Assembly: GCA_024233935.1 (NCBI GenBank)
Contig: JACKOY010000003.1
Span: forward strand, 186,001-250,000
DNA length: 64,000 bases
From: Spirochaetales bacterium
Lineage (GTDB): Bacteria; Spirochaetota; Leptospiria; Leptospirales; Leptonemataceae
Direction: 5' to 3'
In this document: positions 16,559-25,566 of the stretch, piece by piece
How positions within the stretch are numbered: the stretch's first letter is position 1
Layout: the number at the start of each line of letters is the position of its first letter
Position numbers and translations under genes: made by a program
The notes under the pieces: model-generated
Database searches by the model: none
What the model was told of the DNA's origin: nothing
The model's input: only the letters and a program-made list of their open reading frames with translations

Positions 16559-19254
16559 CCAAAAGATTGTTCGAGCAGGCGCTCCAGTTCTTGCTGGTGC
16601 ACCTTGCTCAGGCCGGCGGCGGGACTCGGAGATTCAGGACGGCCGACACATTCCAGGCTGCGACTCTCCAGCTGTTCGCGCAGGCGGTCCTTGATGTAGT
16701 TCCAGGCGCCCTGATTTTGCGGCTCTTCCTGTACCCAGAGCACCTGCTTTGCCTGCGGATAACTTCCCACAAACTCCGCAATCTGGCGGGCCGGGTACGG
16801 ATACAATTGTTCCACGCGGCCAATGGCGACGTCGTTTCGATCCTTACGTGCTCCGTTCAGATCATAGTACACTTTGCCGGAACACAACAGGATGCGCTTC
16901 ACCTCGTCCCGTTTCTCTTCGGTTGCCCGATCGCGCAAAACTTCACGAAAGATACCCAGGCCCAGATCGTCGGGAGTGGACCCGGCTTCCGTGAGCCGCA
17001 GCAGACTCTTGGGAGCCATGACGATCAGGGGTTTTCGGGTTTTGCGCAACATCTGGCGGCGCAGCAGATGGAAGTACTGCGAAGCGGTGCTGCAATTGCA
17101 GACCTGCATATTGTCGGCGGCGCATTGTTGCAAAAAGCGTTCGAGGCGCGCGCTGGAATGTTCGGGACCCTGGCCTTCGTAGCCGTGCGGCAGCAGCATC
17201 ACCAAACCACTCATGCGGTGCCACTTCACTTCCGAACTGGAAATAAACTGATCGATCATGATTTGAGCGCCGTTTACAAAATCACCGAACTGCGCTTCCC
17301 AGATGACCAGCGTACGCGGATCGGTGAGAGAATAGCCGTAGTCAAAGCCGAGCACCGAGTATTCCGAAAGCGGCGAATTGTAGACCTCGAAGCGACCCTG
17401 GTTTTCCGAAATGCCCTGCAACGGTGTCCAGAGTTTGCCGTCTTCGACATCGGTCAAAACCGCATGTCGATGCGAGAACGTGCCGCGCCGCGCGTCCTGT
17501 CCGCTCAATCGAATGTTAAAACCGTTTTCCAGGATGGAGCCAAACGCCAGAGCCTCAGCCAGCCCCCAATCGATGGGCATTTCGCCGGCCAGCATTTTGC
17601 GGCGGTTTTCGATCAATCTCTCCAGCTTGGGATGCGGATGGAAGTCGCCCGGCACCGTTGTCAGGGCTTTCTGCACGCGTTCCAGTTGTTCGGCCAGAAG
17701 TCGGGTCTGGGGTTCGCTGTCCAATGGTTCGGCGCTGAAATCGGACCAGCGACCGCCCATGCTATCGACTGTCATGCGCATGTCCCGCGCCTCGGCCTGC
17801 TTGAAGGAATTTTCGAGTCCGGACCGTGTGCCCTTTTCAATGAAATCCAGGTCCTCGGCGCTTATGTCGTCGTAATTTTCCAGGTGCTTGCGGTAGACGA
17901 CTGCGGTCGTAGGATGCTCCTTGATGACGCGATACATGTGCGGCTGTGTAAACGCCGGTTCGTCGTTTTCGTTGTGTCCGAGTCGTCGGTAACAGATGAG
18001 ATCTATAATCACGTCCTTCTGAAATCGATGCTGGTATTCGAGCCCGATATTCACGCACCGAAAGACAGCTTCCGGATCGTCGCCGTTTACGTGCAGAATC
18101 GGGATCAGAAAGCCCTTGGCCAGGTCGGTCGCGTACTCGGTCGAACGCGATTCCCTGGGTAGCGTAGTAAACCCGATCTGATTGTTTACGACGACATGCA
18201 GCGTTCCACCCACGCGGTAACCTTCGAGGTTACACAGGTTCAAAGTCTCGGCCACTACGCCCTGCCCCATAAAGGCGGCGTCACCGTGCACGACCACTCC
18301 CATGTGTGAGCGGCGCTCCGCATCATCCGATAAATCCTGGCGGGCCCGAACGGAGCCCAGCACAACCGGATCCACGGCCTCCAGGTGGCTGGGGTTGAAT
18401 GCCAGGGTTAAGTGCACTTCTCGATTCGCTCTGGTCATGCGATCGTGGGAATAACCCAGGTGGTATTTCACATCGGCGTAGTCCTTTGTCTTTGGATCGT
18501 ATTTCTCTTTGAACTCGGCAAAGATTACGCCCGCCGGTTTCTCAAGAATATTCACGAGCACGTTCAGCCGACCGCGGTGGGCCATACCGATGACGAGGCC
18601 TTTTTTGCCCAGACGACCTGACTCTTCGATGACGGCATCCAGCAGCGCGATGAAGGCTTCGCCGCCTTCGAGTGAGAAGCGCTTCTTGCCCACGAACTTC
18701 TGCGCGAGAAACTTCTCAAAATACTCGGCCTGGAACACTTTCTCGAACAGGCGCAGGCGTGTGGCCAGATCCAGGCGCCCCGGATTGCCTTCCATCTGCG
18801 CTTCCAGCCAGTCGCGCTCTTCCGTATTGCGAATGTAAGAATGCTCCACACCAATGGAGCCGCAGTAGGTCTTGTCCAGCCACTCGACCAGCTTTCTGAG
18901 GGTGGTGCGTCCCACGGATGGTATGCCGGAATCGACCGTGCGATCCAGATCGGAGGGCCCCAGTCCGTGTATGGAGAGGTCCAGCAGGTCACGATTGCGC
19001 GTACCGAGCCCCAGCGGGTCCAGGTTTGCGGCCAGGTGGCCGAAGCGCCGGTACGATTCGATTAAGGTCTGGACCCCGACTTCGGACCGGTCTGCCGTTG
19101 CGACGGCGCCCGCGGGTCGCACGGGGGCAGCGCCCCGACCATTTTCCATTTCACGAAAGAATCCGGCCCAGTCGTCCCCGACCGAACCCGGGTCACGCGT
19201 ATAGCGTTCGTAAAGTTCCTCAAGCAGGGCTGCGTTATCACCGGAAAGAATCAT
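16555..19254 (-). CDS. sucA: 2-oxoglutarate dehydrogenase E1 component
   Basis: Thiamine-diphosphate enzyme that decarboxylates 2-oxoglutarate and passes the succinyl group to the E2 subunit in the TCA cycle. The product is 899 residues, close to the usual 900-950. Clear family motifs are GMAHRGRLNVLVNIL, HGDAAFMGQGVVAETLNL, NNQIGFTT, the ThDP motif region NGDDPEAVFRC, and RRLGHNENDEPAFTQP. The short N-terminal E2-binding segment (LLEELYERYTRDPGSVGDDW) is also present. sucB and lpd are not adjacent. Instead the stop overlaps a small signalling gene (ATGA), which is unusual. Confidence 0.96.
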   Translation of the reverse strand: MILSGDNAALLEELYERYTRDPGSVGDDWAGFFREMENGRGAAPVRPAGAVATADRSEVGVQTLIESYRRFGHLAANLDPLGLGTRNRDLLDLSIHGLGPSDLDRTVDSGIPSVGRTTLRKLVEWLDKTYCGSIGVEHSYIRNTEERDWLEAQMEGNPGRLDLATRLRLFEKVFQAEYFEKFLAQKFVGKKRFSLEGGEAFIALLDAVIEESGRLGKKGLVIGMAHRGRLNVLVNILEKPAGVIFAEFKEKYDPKTKDYADVKYHLGYSHDRMTRANREVHLTLAFNPSHLEAVDPVVLGSVRARQDLSDDAERRSHMGVVVHGDAAFMGQGVVAETLNLCNLEGYRVGGTLHVVVNNQIGFTTLPRESRSTEYATDLAKGFLIPILHVNGDDPEAVFRCVNIGLEYQHRFQKDVIIDLICYRRLGHNENDEPAFTQPHMYRVIKEHPTTAVVYRKHLENYDDISAEDLDFIEKGTRSGLENSFKQAEARDMRMTVDSMGGRWSDFSAEPLDSEPQTRLLAEQLERVQKALTTVPGDFHPHPKLERLIENRRKMLAGEMPIDWGLAEALAFGSILENGFNIRLSGQDARRGTFSHRHAVLTDVEDGKLWTPLQGISENQGRFEVYNSPLSEYSVLGFDYGYSLTDPRTLVIWEAQFGDFVNGAQIMIDQFISSSEVKWHRMSGLVMLLPHGYEGQGPEHSSARLERFLQQCAADNMQVCNCSTASQYFHLLRRQMLRKTRKPLIVMAPKSLLRLTEAGSTPDDLGLGIFREVLRDRATEEKRDEVKRILLCSGKVYYDLNGARKDRNDVAIGRVEQLYPYPARQIAEFVGSYPQAKQVLWVQEEPQNQGAWNYIKDRLREQLESRSLECVGRPESPSPAAGLSKVHQQELERLLEQSFG

Positions 19255-19340
19255 TCGTGAGTACTCCAGGCGGCGCGCTCGTGGAATATGCGCCGGGTGC
19301 TACACCCTGCAAGCCCGCGCCTTGAGAAACAAGCGGATTT

Positions 19341-19760
19341 TCAGCGCACCCGCTCCCAGCCCAAAACACGCAGAACACCGGAACGCTCCTCAAAGAGCAC
19401 CCGGGTAAGGTTTCCCATTGCCGGGCCCAGGCAGACCCGACCGGTCTCCAGCTCATAACGGGCGCCATGCAACCGGCACATGACAAAGCCGGCCGCATCC
19501 AGAAAACGATCATCATCGAAGTTCAGCGGCACCGACACGTGGGTGCAGCGATTGAAATACCCGACGACTTCTCCGCTGGAAAGCCGATAGAAGAAGGCCC
19601 GGTCGGTTCGATCCCCGTTCGGTGGCTCCGGTAGCTCAACCACCAGCGCCTTTGAATCCCCGGCCTTCAGCGGCTCCTCCAGGCAGATGTCAACGGGCGT
19701 TTCGTACAAGAAACGCGTACTGCTGGGTGTGTTTGCCTGATGGTTCGAAATCACGGGCAC
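19341..19760 (-). CDS. Rieske-type [2Fe-2S] ferredoxin
   Basis: A 139-residue soluble protein with the Rieske ligands C-T-H (Cys72, His74) and C-x2-H (Cys95, His98, in MCRLHGARYE), which hold a 2Fe-2S cluster. There is no membrane helix or disulfide Cys pair of the bc1 type, so it resembles the ferredoxin-like electron donors of oxygenases or a nitrite reductase small subunit. No oxygenase is adjacent. Its start overlaps the end of the upstream lipoprotein gene by 10 bases. Confidence 0.85.
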   Translation of the reverse strand: MPVISNHQANTPSSTRFLYETPVDICLEEPLKAGDSKALVVELPEPPNGDRTDRAFFYRLSSGEVVGYFNRCTHVSVPLNFDDDRFLDAAGFVMCRLHGARYELETGRVCLGPAMGNLTRVLFEERSGVLRVLGWERVR

Positions 19761-20650
19761 CCGTAGCCGATCCTGCCAGGATCACTGATCATCTCGTTGT
19801 TGTAGCCCGATTGCGAAACCCGTTCCAGAACGAGCCGGGTCTCCGGGTTCTCATCCGGATTCTCGGAAACAAAGCTGCGCAACGCCTGAATGCCCCCGGG
19901 AGAGACAGTCGAGCCCCAGGTCGTGGGCCGAAAACAGCGTGGGAACCTGGTCGCCACGCGCGCTTCCCCTCCACCCGTCGGCGCGAGCACAATGTCCCCG
20001 GGCCGTCTCACAAAAAGACCCGAGCTATCCGGTGCCCAGGCAATCTCCGGAATGCCCGGCACACCGGGATGCTGGAAACGTGTTTGCCCATCCGGCTCCG
20101 CCGCGCGCGGAGTGAGGCGATAAAAGAAGATGTCGAGGGTGCCGGTGGGAACGTCCATGGTCGCGTCGGTCGTAAGGATCGCGAGCCGCCGTCCATCCGG
20201 CGAAGGCACAGCCAGTAGAATCGTATTGGCTGGTTTGAGCAGGATGCTGGGCTCGGAGACTTCTTCATCGGCCATCGGAAAGCCCAGTACTTCACGCTCC
20301 TCATCGCCCAGCGCATCGGAAGTGCCCCGAATCAAAATGATCACGTCCCGGGCCGGGAAGAGAGATCCTTCAAGCGTCCAGCCTTCGTAGCCCGCAAGCT
20401 CTCTCGAATCGCGCAACTGACCGTTCTCAATGCGATGTACGATGATGGTGCTTTCGAAGTCCCGACTCAGGGCCTGCTGGTTCAACGGATTCCAGGAAAG
20501 TTTCGTCTCGTAGTCGAGGCGTACTTCTATCAGGCTGCTCTCCGTTTGCCAGGCGGGCATGAGATACTGGCTTGTGTCGCGCCAGAACAGGACTTTGCAT
20601 GAGGAAAAGATTCCGAGCATGAGGATCAAGAACACGGGGATAGCGCGCAT
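19751..20650 (-). CDS. Lipoprotein with beta-propeller-like repeats
   Basis: From ATG 20650 the product is 299 residues: MRAIPVFLILMLGIFSSC, a signal peptide ending in a loose lipobox, then a mature region rich in strands. Segments such as TILLAVPSPDGRRLAILTTD and PEIAWAPDSSGLFVRRPGD resemble TolB/WD40-type propeller blades. The frame is open to 20791, but that extension has no signal character. Function unknown; it is probably anchored in the envelope. Confidence 0.65.
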   Translation of the reverse strand: MRAIPVFLILMLGIFSSCKVLFWRDTSQYLMPAWQTESSLIEVRLDYETKLSWNPLNQQALSRDFESTIIVHRIENGQLRDSRELAGYEGWTLEGSLFPARDVIILIRGTSDALGDEEREVLGFPMADEEVSEPSILLKPANTILLAVPSPDGRRLAILTTDATMDVPTGTLDIFFYRLTPRAAEPDGQTRFQHPGVPGIPEIAWAPDSSGLFVRRPGDIVLAPTGGGEARVATRFPRCFRPTTWGSTVSPGGIQALRSFVSENPDENPETRLVLERVSQSGYNNEMISDPGRIGYGCP

Positions 20651-20798
20651 GAGCAAAGCATCGCCCCGACCGTTCGGTGCGTCCAGTAGGAATTCTGCCG
20701 TGGCAGAATAGCCCGCGTGCAACGGACGAGCCGTCGATCCGGTGTCGTAGCACAACTCCTGCGCGAAAGCTCTGCAGGCCGCAGCCCACAAACAAAAA

Positions 20799-20818
20799 GG
20801 CCGGAGATGTCTCCGGCC
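20799..20818 (-). terminator. Rho-independent terminator after hydrolase copy A
   Basis: A perfect 8-bp stem GGCCGGAG/CTCCGGCC with a 4-base loop. On the minus strand it is followed by TTTTTGTTTG (20791-20798). It lies about 28 bases after the stop at 20847 and closes the first hydrolase gene. Confidence 0.92.
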
Positions 20819-20846
20819 CTCAGTTCAACTCGTTACCTGTTTGCGA

Positions 20847-21695
20847 TTAACGGTAGTGTGTCTTAGAAGTTCCATGAGTGCTGCTTGATCGCATGAGCAC
20901 CGTATAATGGTTGCTCCAACGATAATAGGTCTTGTAGCAAGTAGAGAGCCACATGAACCCGCACGCATAAGACTCCTTAATGCTGCCGCTGCCGATCGGA
21001 CAAGAACGGTCGATCGTCGCCACCTGATTCACACTGCAGAGTGTGTGGTTTGCAAGAACGCCATCGTCCTGGCCCGGAAGCAGAGGGCTGGTCACACCGA
21101 GATAATCAGAAGACTCTCCGGAGGTTACGTCAATCATAAGCCCACCGGTTGAGTTGTGGTTCCAGCTCCGGGCACCGCCGGTGCTTACGGATTCGTCGAG
21201 GTTACCACCGAGCGTGTCAAACCCAAGCCAGGCCAGGTAACTCGTTGAGAAGTCTGCCAGTTCCGAGCCGCCTGAAGCATCAGCCATCAGACGAATGTCC
21301 GAAATCGAAAGACCGCTGGTACCATTGGCGTACAGGTAGTAAGCTGCCACGAGACCACCGGTGGAGTGAGTGTAGATGTTGCAGGAGTTTCCGTTGCGAC
21401 AGAACGTATTCAGCGCAGCGTGAAACTGGCTCTGGGCTCCACAGGAGCTCCAGCTGTAAGCACCACCACTTTTGGTTCCGTCGAAGCCTACATAACGTAC
21501 GTTAGTAAGCCCGGTGACGGATCCGCCCCAGTAGTTGTTGTAGTCAGTCTGTCCACTGGCAGTGCTGGTGAGCGACTGGCAGTGGCTTTTGCCTGAACGG
21601 CCATGCACAAACAGGTTGTAGGTTGCCGCAGAAGCGCTTTCGGCGAAAACCATTCCGAACAGCGCAAATACGGACGCAATAAGCATGTGACGCAT
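20847..21695 (-). CDS. Secreted Cys-rich alpha/beta-hydrolase-like protein, copy A
   Basis: A 282-residue exported protein: signal peptide MRHMLIASVFALFGMVFAESASA, mature start ATYNLFVHGRSG. The motif THSTGGLVAAYY around Ser111 resembles the lipase nucleophile elbow (G-x-S-x-G with Thr in the first position). The FVHGRSG strand resembles an oxyanion loop. Asp210/211 and His217 (DDGVLANH) are candidates for the rest of a triad. Eight cysteines, shared by all three copies, could form four disulfides. About 25 substitutions over about 259 mature residues separate it from copy B by my count. It has its own Shine-Dalgarno (GGGAGA) and terminator. It could be a lipase or esterase; the substrate is unknown. 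Confidence 0.75.
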   Translation of the reverse strand: MRHMLIASVFALFGMVFAESASAATYNLFVHGRSGKSHCQSLTSTASGQTDYNNYWGGSVTGLTNVRYVGFDGTKSGGAYSWSSCGAQSQFHAALNTFCRNGNSCNIYTHSTGGLVAAYYLYANGTSGLSISDIRLMADASGGSELADFSTSYLAWLGFDTLGGNLDESVSTGGARSWNHNSTGGLMIDVTSGESSDYLGVTSPLLPGQDDGVLANHTLCSVNQVATIDRSCPIGSGSIKESYACGFMWLSTCYKTYYRWSNHYTVLMRSSSTHGTSKTHYR

Positions 21696-22063
21696 GAAAT
21701 TCTCCCGGAGGGATCCGAATCGGCCCCTCTCCTTTTTTGTATGTTGGACGGCATTTGGCGGCTGAATTCTGCCGTTCACAATCCAAAATTTGTTTTTGCT
21801 TAAGGAATTTCTGTTAGTTATTCATGACTCCAGTTCTAGTCCTTTCGGCCAGGTTTTTTGGTTCCGGCGCTCGGGCCCGGAACTCAACATCCCCGGACCG
21901 GAGCCTTTCGGCGCCGGTTTGGCGGCCGGGACAAAACAACCCGGCAAACGCGAAAGTCCGGTCACGCGGAAGCCTCCTTATGGCCGGGCGGCCGCAAGGT
22001 CACCGCAACCCGGGCAGGGGAACGCCACCGGAAACGGGTCCCCGCACGGCGCGGGCAAAAAAA
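21696..22063. other. Gap between hydrolase copies A and B
   Basis: About 370 bases between the start of copy A and the terminator of copy B. It holds a purine-rich ribosome-binding stretch before copy A and a small GC-rich hairpin (GTTCCGG at 21861 with CCGGAAC at 21877). I see no gene and no convincing promoter pair, although copy A needs its own promoter because copy B ends in a terminator. Confidence 0.45.
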
Positions 22064-22087
22064 AACCGGCGCCCGAAAGCGCCGGTT
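22064..22087 (-). terminator. Rho-independent terminator after hydrolase copy B
   Basis: A perfect 9-bp stem, AACCGGCGC paired with GCGCCGGTT, with a 6-base loop. On the minus strand it runs directly into a tract of T residues (22057-22065 are A on the plus strand). It lies about 28 bases after the copy B stop. Confidence 0.93.
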
Positions 22088-22114
22088 CTCCCCGATCGGG
22101 GGCTTTGATTCGGA

Positions 22115-22963
22115 TCAGCGGTAGTGAGTCTTGCTGGTTCCGTGAGTGCTGCTGGAGCGCATAAGTACTGTGTAGTAGTTGCTCCAACGATAGTATGTCT
22201 TGTAGCAGGTCGACAGCCAGAGAAAGCCGCAGGCATAGGACTCGCGGATGCTGCCGTTGCCAATCGGGCAGGAACGGTCAATAGTAGCGACCTTGTTCAC
22301 ATCACAAAGGGTGTGGTTTGCAAGTACGCCATCGTCTTCACCGGGCAGAAGCGGGCTGGTTACGCCGAAGTAGTCAGATGCTTCTCCGGAAGTCGTGTCA
22401 AGCACGAGGCCGCCGGTATAGTTGTGGTTCCAGCTACGAGCGCCACCGGTGCTGACGGATTCGTCCAGGTTGCCGCCCAGCGTGTCAAATCCCAACCAGG
22501 CCAGATAGCTGGTCGAAAAGTCTGCCAGCTCCGAGCCACCCGACGCATTTGCCATCAGACGAACGTCGAGAATGTTGAGTCCGCTTGAGCCAACCGCGTA
22601 GAAATAGTAAGCCGCAACAAGGCCGCCGGTTGAGTGCGTGTAGATCTTGCAAGAGTTGCCGTTTCGGCAGAAGGTATTCAGAGCCGCGTGAAACTGGCTT
22701 TGAGCACCGCAGCTGCTCCAGCTATAGGCCCCACCACTTTTAGTGCCATCAAAACCGACATAACGGACATTGGAAAGGCCGGTAACACTGCCGCCCCAGT
22801 AGTTGCGATAGTCGGTTTGGCCGCTTGCCGTGCTGGTCAGAGACTGGCAATGGTTGTCGCCTGATCGGCCGTGAACAAAGAGGTTGTAAGTCGCCGCGGA
22901 AGCGCTTTCGGCAAATACCATGCCGAACAGCGCCATTACGGACGCTATCATTAGGTTACGCAT
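22115..22963 (-). CDS. Secreted Cys-rich alpha/beta-hydrolase-like protein, copy B
   Basis: A 282-residue near-twin of copy A with the same signal peptide type (MRNLMIASVMALFGMVFAESASA), the same THSTGGLVAAYY nucleophile-like motif, the same eight cysteines and the same HGTSKTHYR C-terminus. ATG 22963 is chosen over the longer frame because AGGAG lies seven bases upstream and the signal peptide begins there. Changes from copy A fall mainly in surface-like positions, which suggests selection to keep the fold. It carries its own terminator. Confidence 0.75.
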   Translation of the reverse strand: MRNLMIASVMALFGMVFAESASAATYNLFVHGRSGDNHCQSLTSTASGQTDYRNYWGGSVTGLSNVRYVGFDGTKSGGAYSWSSCGAQSQFHAALNTFCRNGNSCKIYTHSTGGLVAAYYFYAVGSSGLNILDVRLMANASGGSELADFSTSYLAWLGFDTLGGNLDESVSTGGARSWNHNYTGGLVLDTTSGEASDYFGVTSPLLPGEDDGVLANHTLCDVNKVATIDRSCPIGNGSIRESYACGFLWLSTCYKTYYRWSNYYTVLMRSSSTHGTSKTHYR

Positions 22964-23097
22964 GAATCTTCTCCTGGTTAAATCTTGGGTAAAGCTCAAC
23001 CCGACCGCGAACGGCAGGGCTTTTTCTTTGTAGGCGCCACTTTGCAGTATCGATTCTCATTTTTCAAGGAAAACGGGAGAGCCTGGCGCAAAAAAAA

Positions 23098-23121
23098 GAC
23101 CGCGCTCCTCCGAACGCGGCC
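23098..23121 (-). terminator. Rho-independent terminator after hydrolase copy C
   Basis: A 7-bp stem (GACCGCG with CGCGGCC, one G-U pair in the minus-strand RNA) with a 10-base loop, followed on the minus strand by eight T residues (A at 23090-23097). It lies about 40 bases after the copy C stop. Confidence 0.88.
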
Positions 23122-23161
23122 TGGCAGCCGGGAAAAATCCCGGCAACACGCTAACAATAGC

Positions 23162-24055
23162 CTAACGATAGTGTTTCTTTGCGTCTCCGTGGGTATCGCT
23201 GGACCGCATCAGAACCGTGAAATAGCCGCTCCAGCGGTAGTAGGTTCTGTGACAGGTCGAAAGCCAGAGAAAGCCGCAGCGGTAAGACTCGCTCAGGCTG
23301 CCACTGCCGATCGGGCAGGAGCGATCAATGCTGGCCACTTTGTTGATTCCGCACAGCGTATGGTTTGCCAGAACCCCGTCGTCTTCCCCTGGCAGAAAGG
23401 GCGACGTCACTCCCCAATAGTCCGAGGCTTCGCCGGAGGTCGTATCAAAAGTCAGCCCCCCGGTGTTGTTGTGGTTCCAGCTACGGGCGCCGCCCGTGCT
23501 GACAGATTCGTCCAGTTCTCCGCCCAGGGTATCAAATCCCAGCCAGCCCAGATAGGTAGTGGAAATGTCCGCCAGTTCCGAACCGCCGGAAGCATTCGCC
23601 ATCAGACGAACGTCGAGCAGGTTCAGCCCGCTTGAGCCGCTGGCGTAGAAGTAATACGCCGCGACCAGCCCACCGGTGGAGTGGGTGTACAACTTGCAGC
23701 GGTTGCTGCCCCGGCAGAAGGTGTTCAGCGCCGCGTGCAGCTGACTTTGGGCCCCACAGCTGCTCCAGCTATAGGCCCCGCCGTTACGCGTACCGTCAAA
23801 GCCGACGTAACGCACGTTGGAAAGACCGGTGACGGTTCCGCCCCAGTAGTTTTTGTAATCTGTCTGTCCGTCGTTTACGCTGTTCAAAGGACGGCAATGA
23901 TTGTCGCCCGAACGGCCGTGCAGGAACAGATGGTAGACGTTGCTTGCAGAAGGCGGTGGGGCCGGTGTTGCGGGTGGGGGTCGATAAGCCATCAAATCGC
24001 CGGCGACGATCAGGCCAAAGCACGACACCACCGCGATGATTGCGGTTTTGCGCAT
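23162..24055 (-). CDS. Secreted Cys-rich alpha/beta-hydrolase-like protein, copy C
   Basis: A 297-residue, more diverged paralogue of copies A and B. Its signal peptide is different (MRKTAIIAVVSCFGLIVAGDLMA) and is followed by a Pro-rich linker (RPPPATPAPPPSAS) before the shared core VYHLFLHGRSGDNHC. The THSTGGLVAAYY motif, DDGVLANH and all eight cysteines are kept; the end is HGDAKKHYR. AGGAGA precedes the ATG. The linker suggests it is held slightly away from the membrane or wall. It is probably the oldest member of the array. Confidence 0.75.
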   Translation of the reverse strand: MRKTAIIAVVSCFGLIVAGDLMAYRPPPATPAPPPSASNVYHLFLHGRSGDNHCRPLNSVNDGQTDYKNYWGGTVTGLSNVRYVGFDGTRNGGAYSWSSCGAQSQLHAALNTFCRGSNRCKLYTHSTGGLVAAYYFYASGSSGLNLLDVRLMANASGGSELADISTTYLGWLGFDTLGGELDESVSTGGARSWNHNNTGGLTFDTTSGEASDYWGVTSPFLPGEDDGVLANHTLCGINKVASIDRSCPIGSGSLSESYRCGFLWLSTCHRTYYRWSGYFTVLMRSSDTHGDAKKHYR

Positions 24056-24190
24056 GATTCTTCTCCTGTTTCCGACCCGGGGGCCGGAGAAATTCTATTT
24101 ATATGGTCCGGTATACCGACCAAGAAGGCCAGGACCGAACGCAATGGTCATTTTGTGATGCCGAGCGTGAGAAAACAATGAAAAAACCCG

Positions 24191-24216
24191 GGCCCGGGCG
24201 CCAGGAGCGCCGGGCC
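24191..24216 (-). terminator. Terminator after the membrane-anchored protein gene
   Basis: GC-rich stem GGCCCGGCGC paired with GGCGCCCGGGCC around a 4-base loop (minus-strand reading, one bulge). It ends in CCCGGG and a run of six T residues (A at 24181-24186). It lies 12 bases after the stop at 24228, so the hydrolase copies need their own promoters. Confidence 0.8.
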
Positions 24217-24227
24217 AGAATCTGCGA

Positions 24228-25454
24228 TCAGCGAACCTGCTCTTCCAGAAAGCGCAGCCTTTGCTCTTTGTCCTCGGATTGCCACTCGGCGCTCGAAAAC
24301 GAGTCCGATGAATAGGCCGCAGTTACATGGGTTTCGGCCATCGGTTCCATGTATTCCCACAGGGGTTCGGTCATTTCCGCGGTCGGCGTGCGTCCTTCCT
24401 CGCGGGCCCGCAGGGCTTCGGCCGGGGATACCGGAGAGTTGTTCCGCTTGGCGCGAATATCCCGAACCACGTACGGACCATCGATGTGCGCATCCCGGAT
24501 AACCTTGCCCCAGAACTGAATTTCCACCGTTTGATTACCGGCAGCCAGGTCCCCGCGCCAGAAAGCGCTGGCGATGAACCGCTCGTCGCCACCCTGCTCC
24601 TGCAGATTTGCTTCAAACTCGTAGTAGCCGGCCTTTTGCACCGTTACCGGAATACGAACAATCAGGTGACCGTCGCGCATCATGTCCTGAACGCTGCCAC
24701 CGAACTCGGCCACTGTATGCGGCGTGCTGTACCAGTTGGCACGCTGGGAATGCTCGAAACCTTTCACTTCAAAATTGGCTTCCACAAAAAGAAAACCCCA
24801 ATCCTGGGCCGTGGGTCGGACCATAATGGTATAAAGGAGGTCGCCCGCTTCGGCGTCGCCTTCGCTCCCGTCGTCGGCCGCATGAATCGGCGGCAGGCTT
24901 CCGTACTCCCGCCCGAACAGGCGGCGCCCCATTTTGGTTTCGAGATCGTCAATCGCCAGCCGTTGCCCCTGACCATCCAGGCATTCCAGGTAGATGTGAA
25001 AATCACCGCGGCCGACCGATATAGAACGTTCCGGAGTCATGCGGCAACTGAACTCACTCATAACCGCCGGTTGCTCACAACGAATGCCACCGGTTTCGGT
25101 ACGCTCACAGCCCCGCGCCGGCTCCTGGATGACACTGACTTCCGGCCGCTCCGCGTTGTAAGGATCGATCAGGTCCACCTGGCCCGCGTGCAACGGACGG
25201 CTGAAGGGCGGGTACTGAGCCCAGCGTCGATAACGCTCCAGGCGCTCCAGTGGATCGGTTGCGGCAATGCTGACGTCGCCGCTTTCAGTAGAGAAGATAA
25301 CATCGGATGGGTCTTCCCGGGAGCTGAGTTCTTCCCACTCGCTCTGGTCTTCCGGACCGGAATCGTCCTGAATCACCACGAGAACAACAACCAGCAAAAC
25401 CACCAGCCCAACGGCGGCGCCAATCAGAATCAGTAGCCTATTGTTTCGCATCAT
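24228..25454 (-). CDS. Membrane-anchored beta-sandwich protein next to the hydrolase array
   Basis: A 408-residue protein with an uncleaved N-terminal membrane helix (residues about 6-28), an acidic linker and a large extracytoplasmic part. Residues about 260-345 (YYEFEANLQEQGGDERFIAS, then AAGNQTVEIQFWGKVI and IDGPYVVRDI) plus the later THVTAAYSSDSF resemble a beta-sandwich module found in bacterial surface proteins. Two Cys pairs lie near residues 117-137. It directly precedes the three hydrolases on the same strand. Its topology recalls a lipase foldase, but I see no foldase signature. Start is ATG 25454 or 25451. Confidence 0.6.
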   Translation of the reverse strand: MMRNNRLLILIGAAVGLVVLLVVVLVVIQDDSGPEDQSEWEELSSREDPSDVIFSTESGDVSIAATDPLERLERYRRWAQYPPFSRPLHAGQVDLIDPYNAERPEVSVIQEPARGCERTETGGIRCEQPAVMSEFSCRMTPERSISVGRGDFHIYLECLDGQGQRLAIDDLETKMGRRLFGREYGSLPPIHAADDGSEGDAEAGDLLYTIMVRPTAQDWGFLFVEANFEVKGFEHSQRANWYSTPHTVAEFGGSVQDMMRDGHLIVRIPVTVQKAGYYEFEANLQEQGGDERFIASAFWRGDLAAGNQTVEIQFWGKVIRDAHIDGPYVVRDIRAKRNNSPVSPAEALRAREEGRTPTAEMTEPLWEYMEPMAETHVTAAYSSDSFSSAEWQSEDKEQRLRFLEEQVR

Positions 25455-25566
25455 TCCCCCTGCGTAATTCTCGCTTCAGAGCAAAAGACTCCAGCAAGTG
25501 ACGCAGTTGGCAAGAGATATTACGGTCCCGGTCGCGCCAAACATCGTTTTGTGAAGACCGCTGGCC

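Noticed and set aside
16567..18162. 531-residue open frame on the plus strand
   Set aside because: It lies entirely antisense to sucA, whose motifs are unmistakable; long antisense frames are expected in GC-rich genes.
23033..23046. 14-base match GCGCCACTTTGCAG also near 47254
   Set aside because: A single shared 14-mer is expected by chance in 64 kb and the flanks do not match.
24327..25436. 369-residue plus-strand frame
   Set aside because: Antisense to the membrane-anchored protein gene, which has a clear N-terminal helix and good codon pattern.
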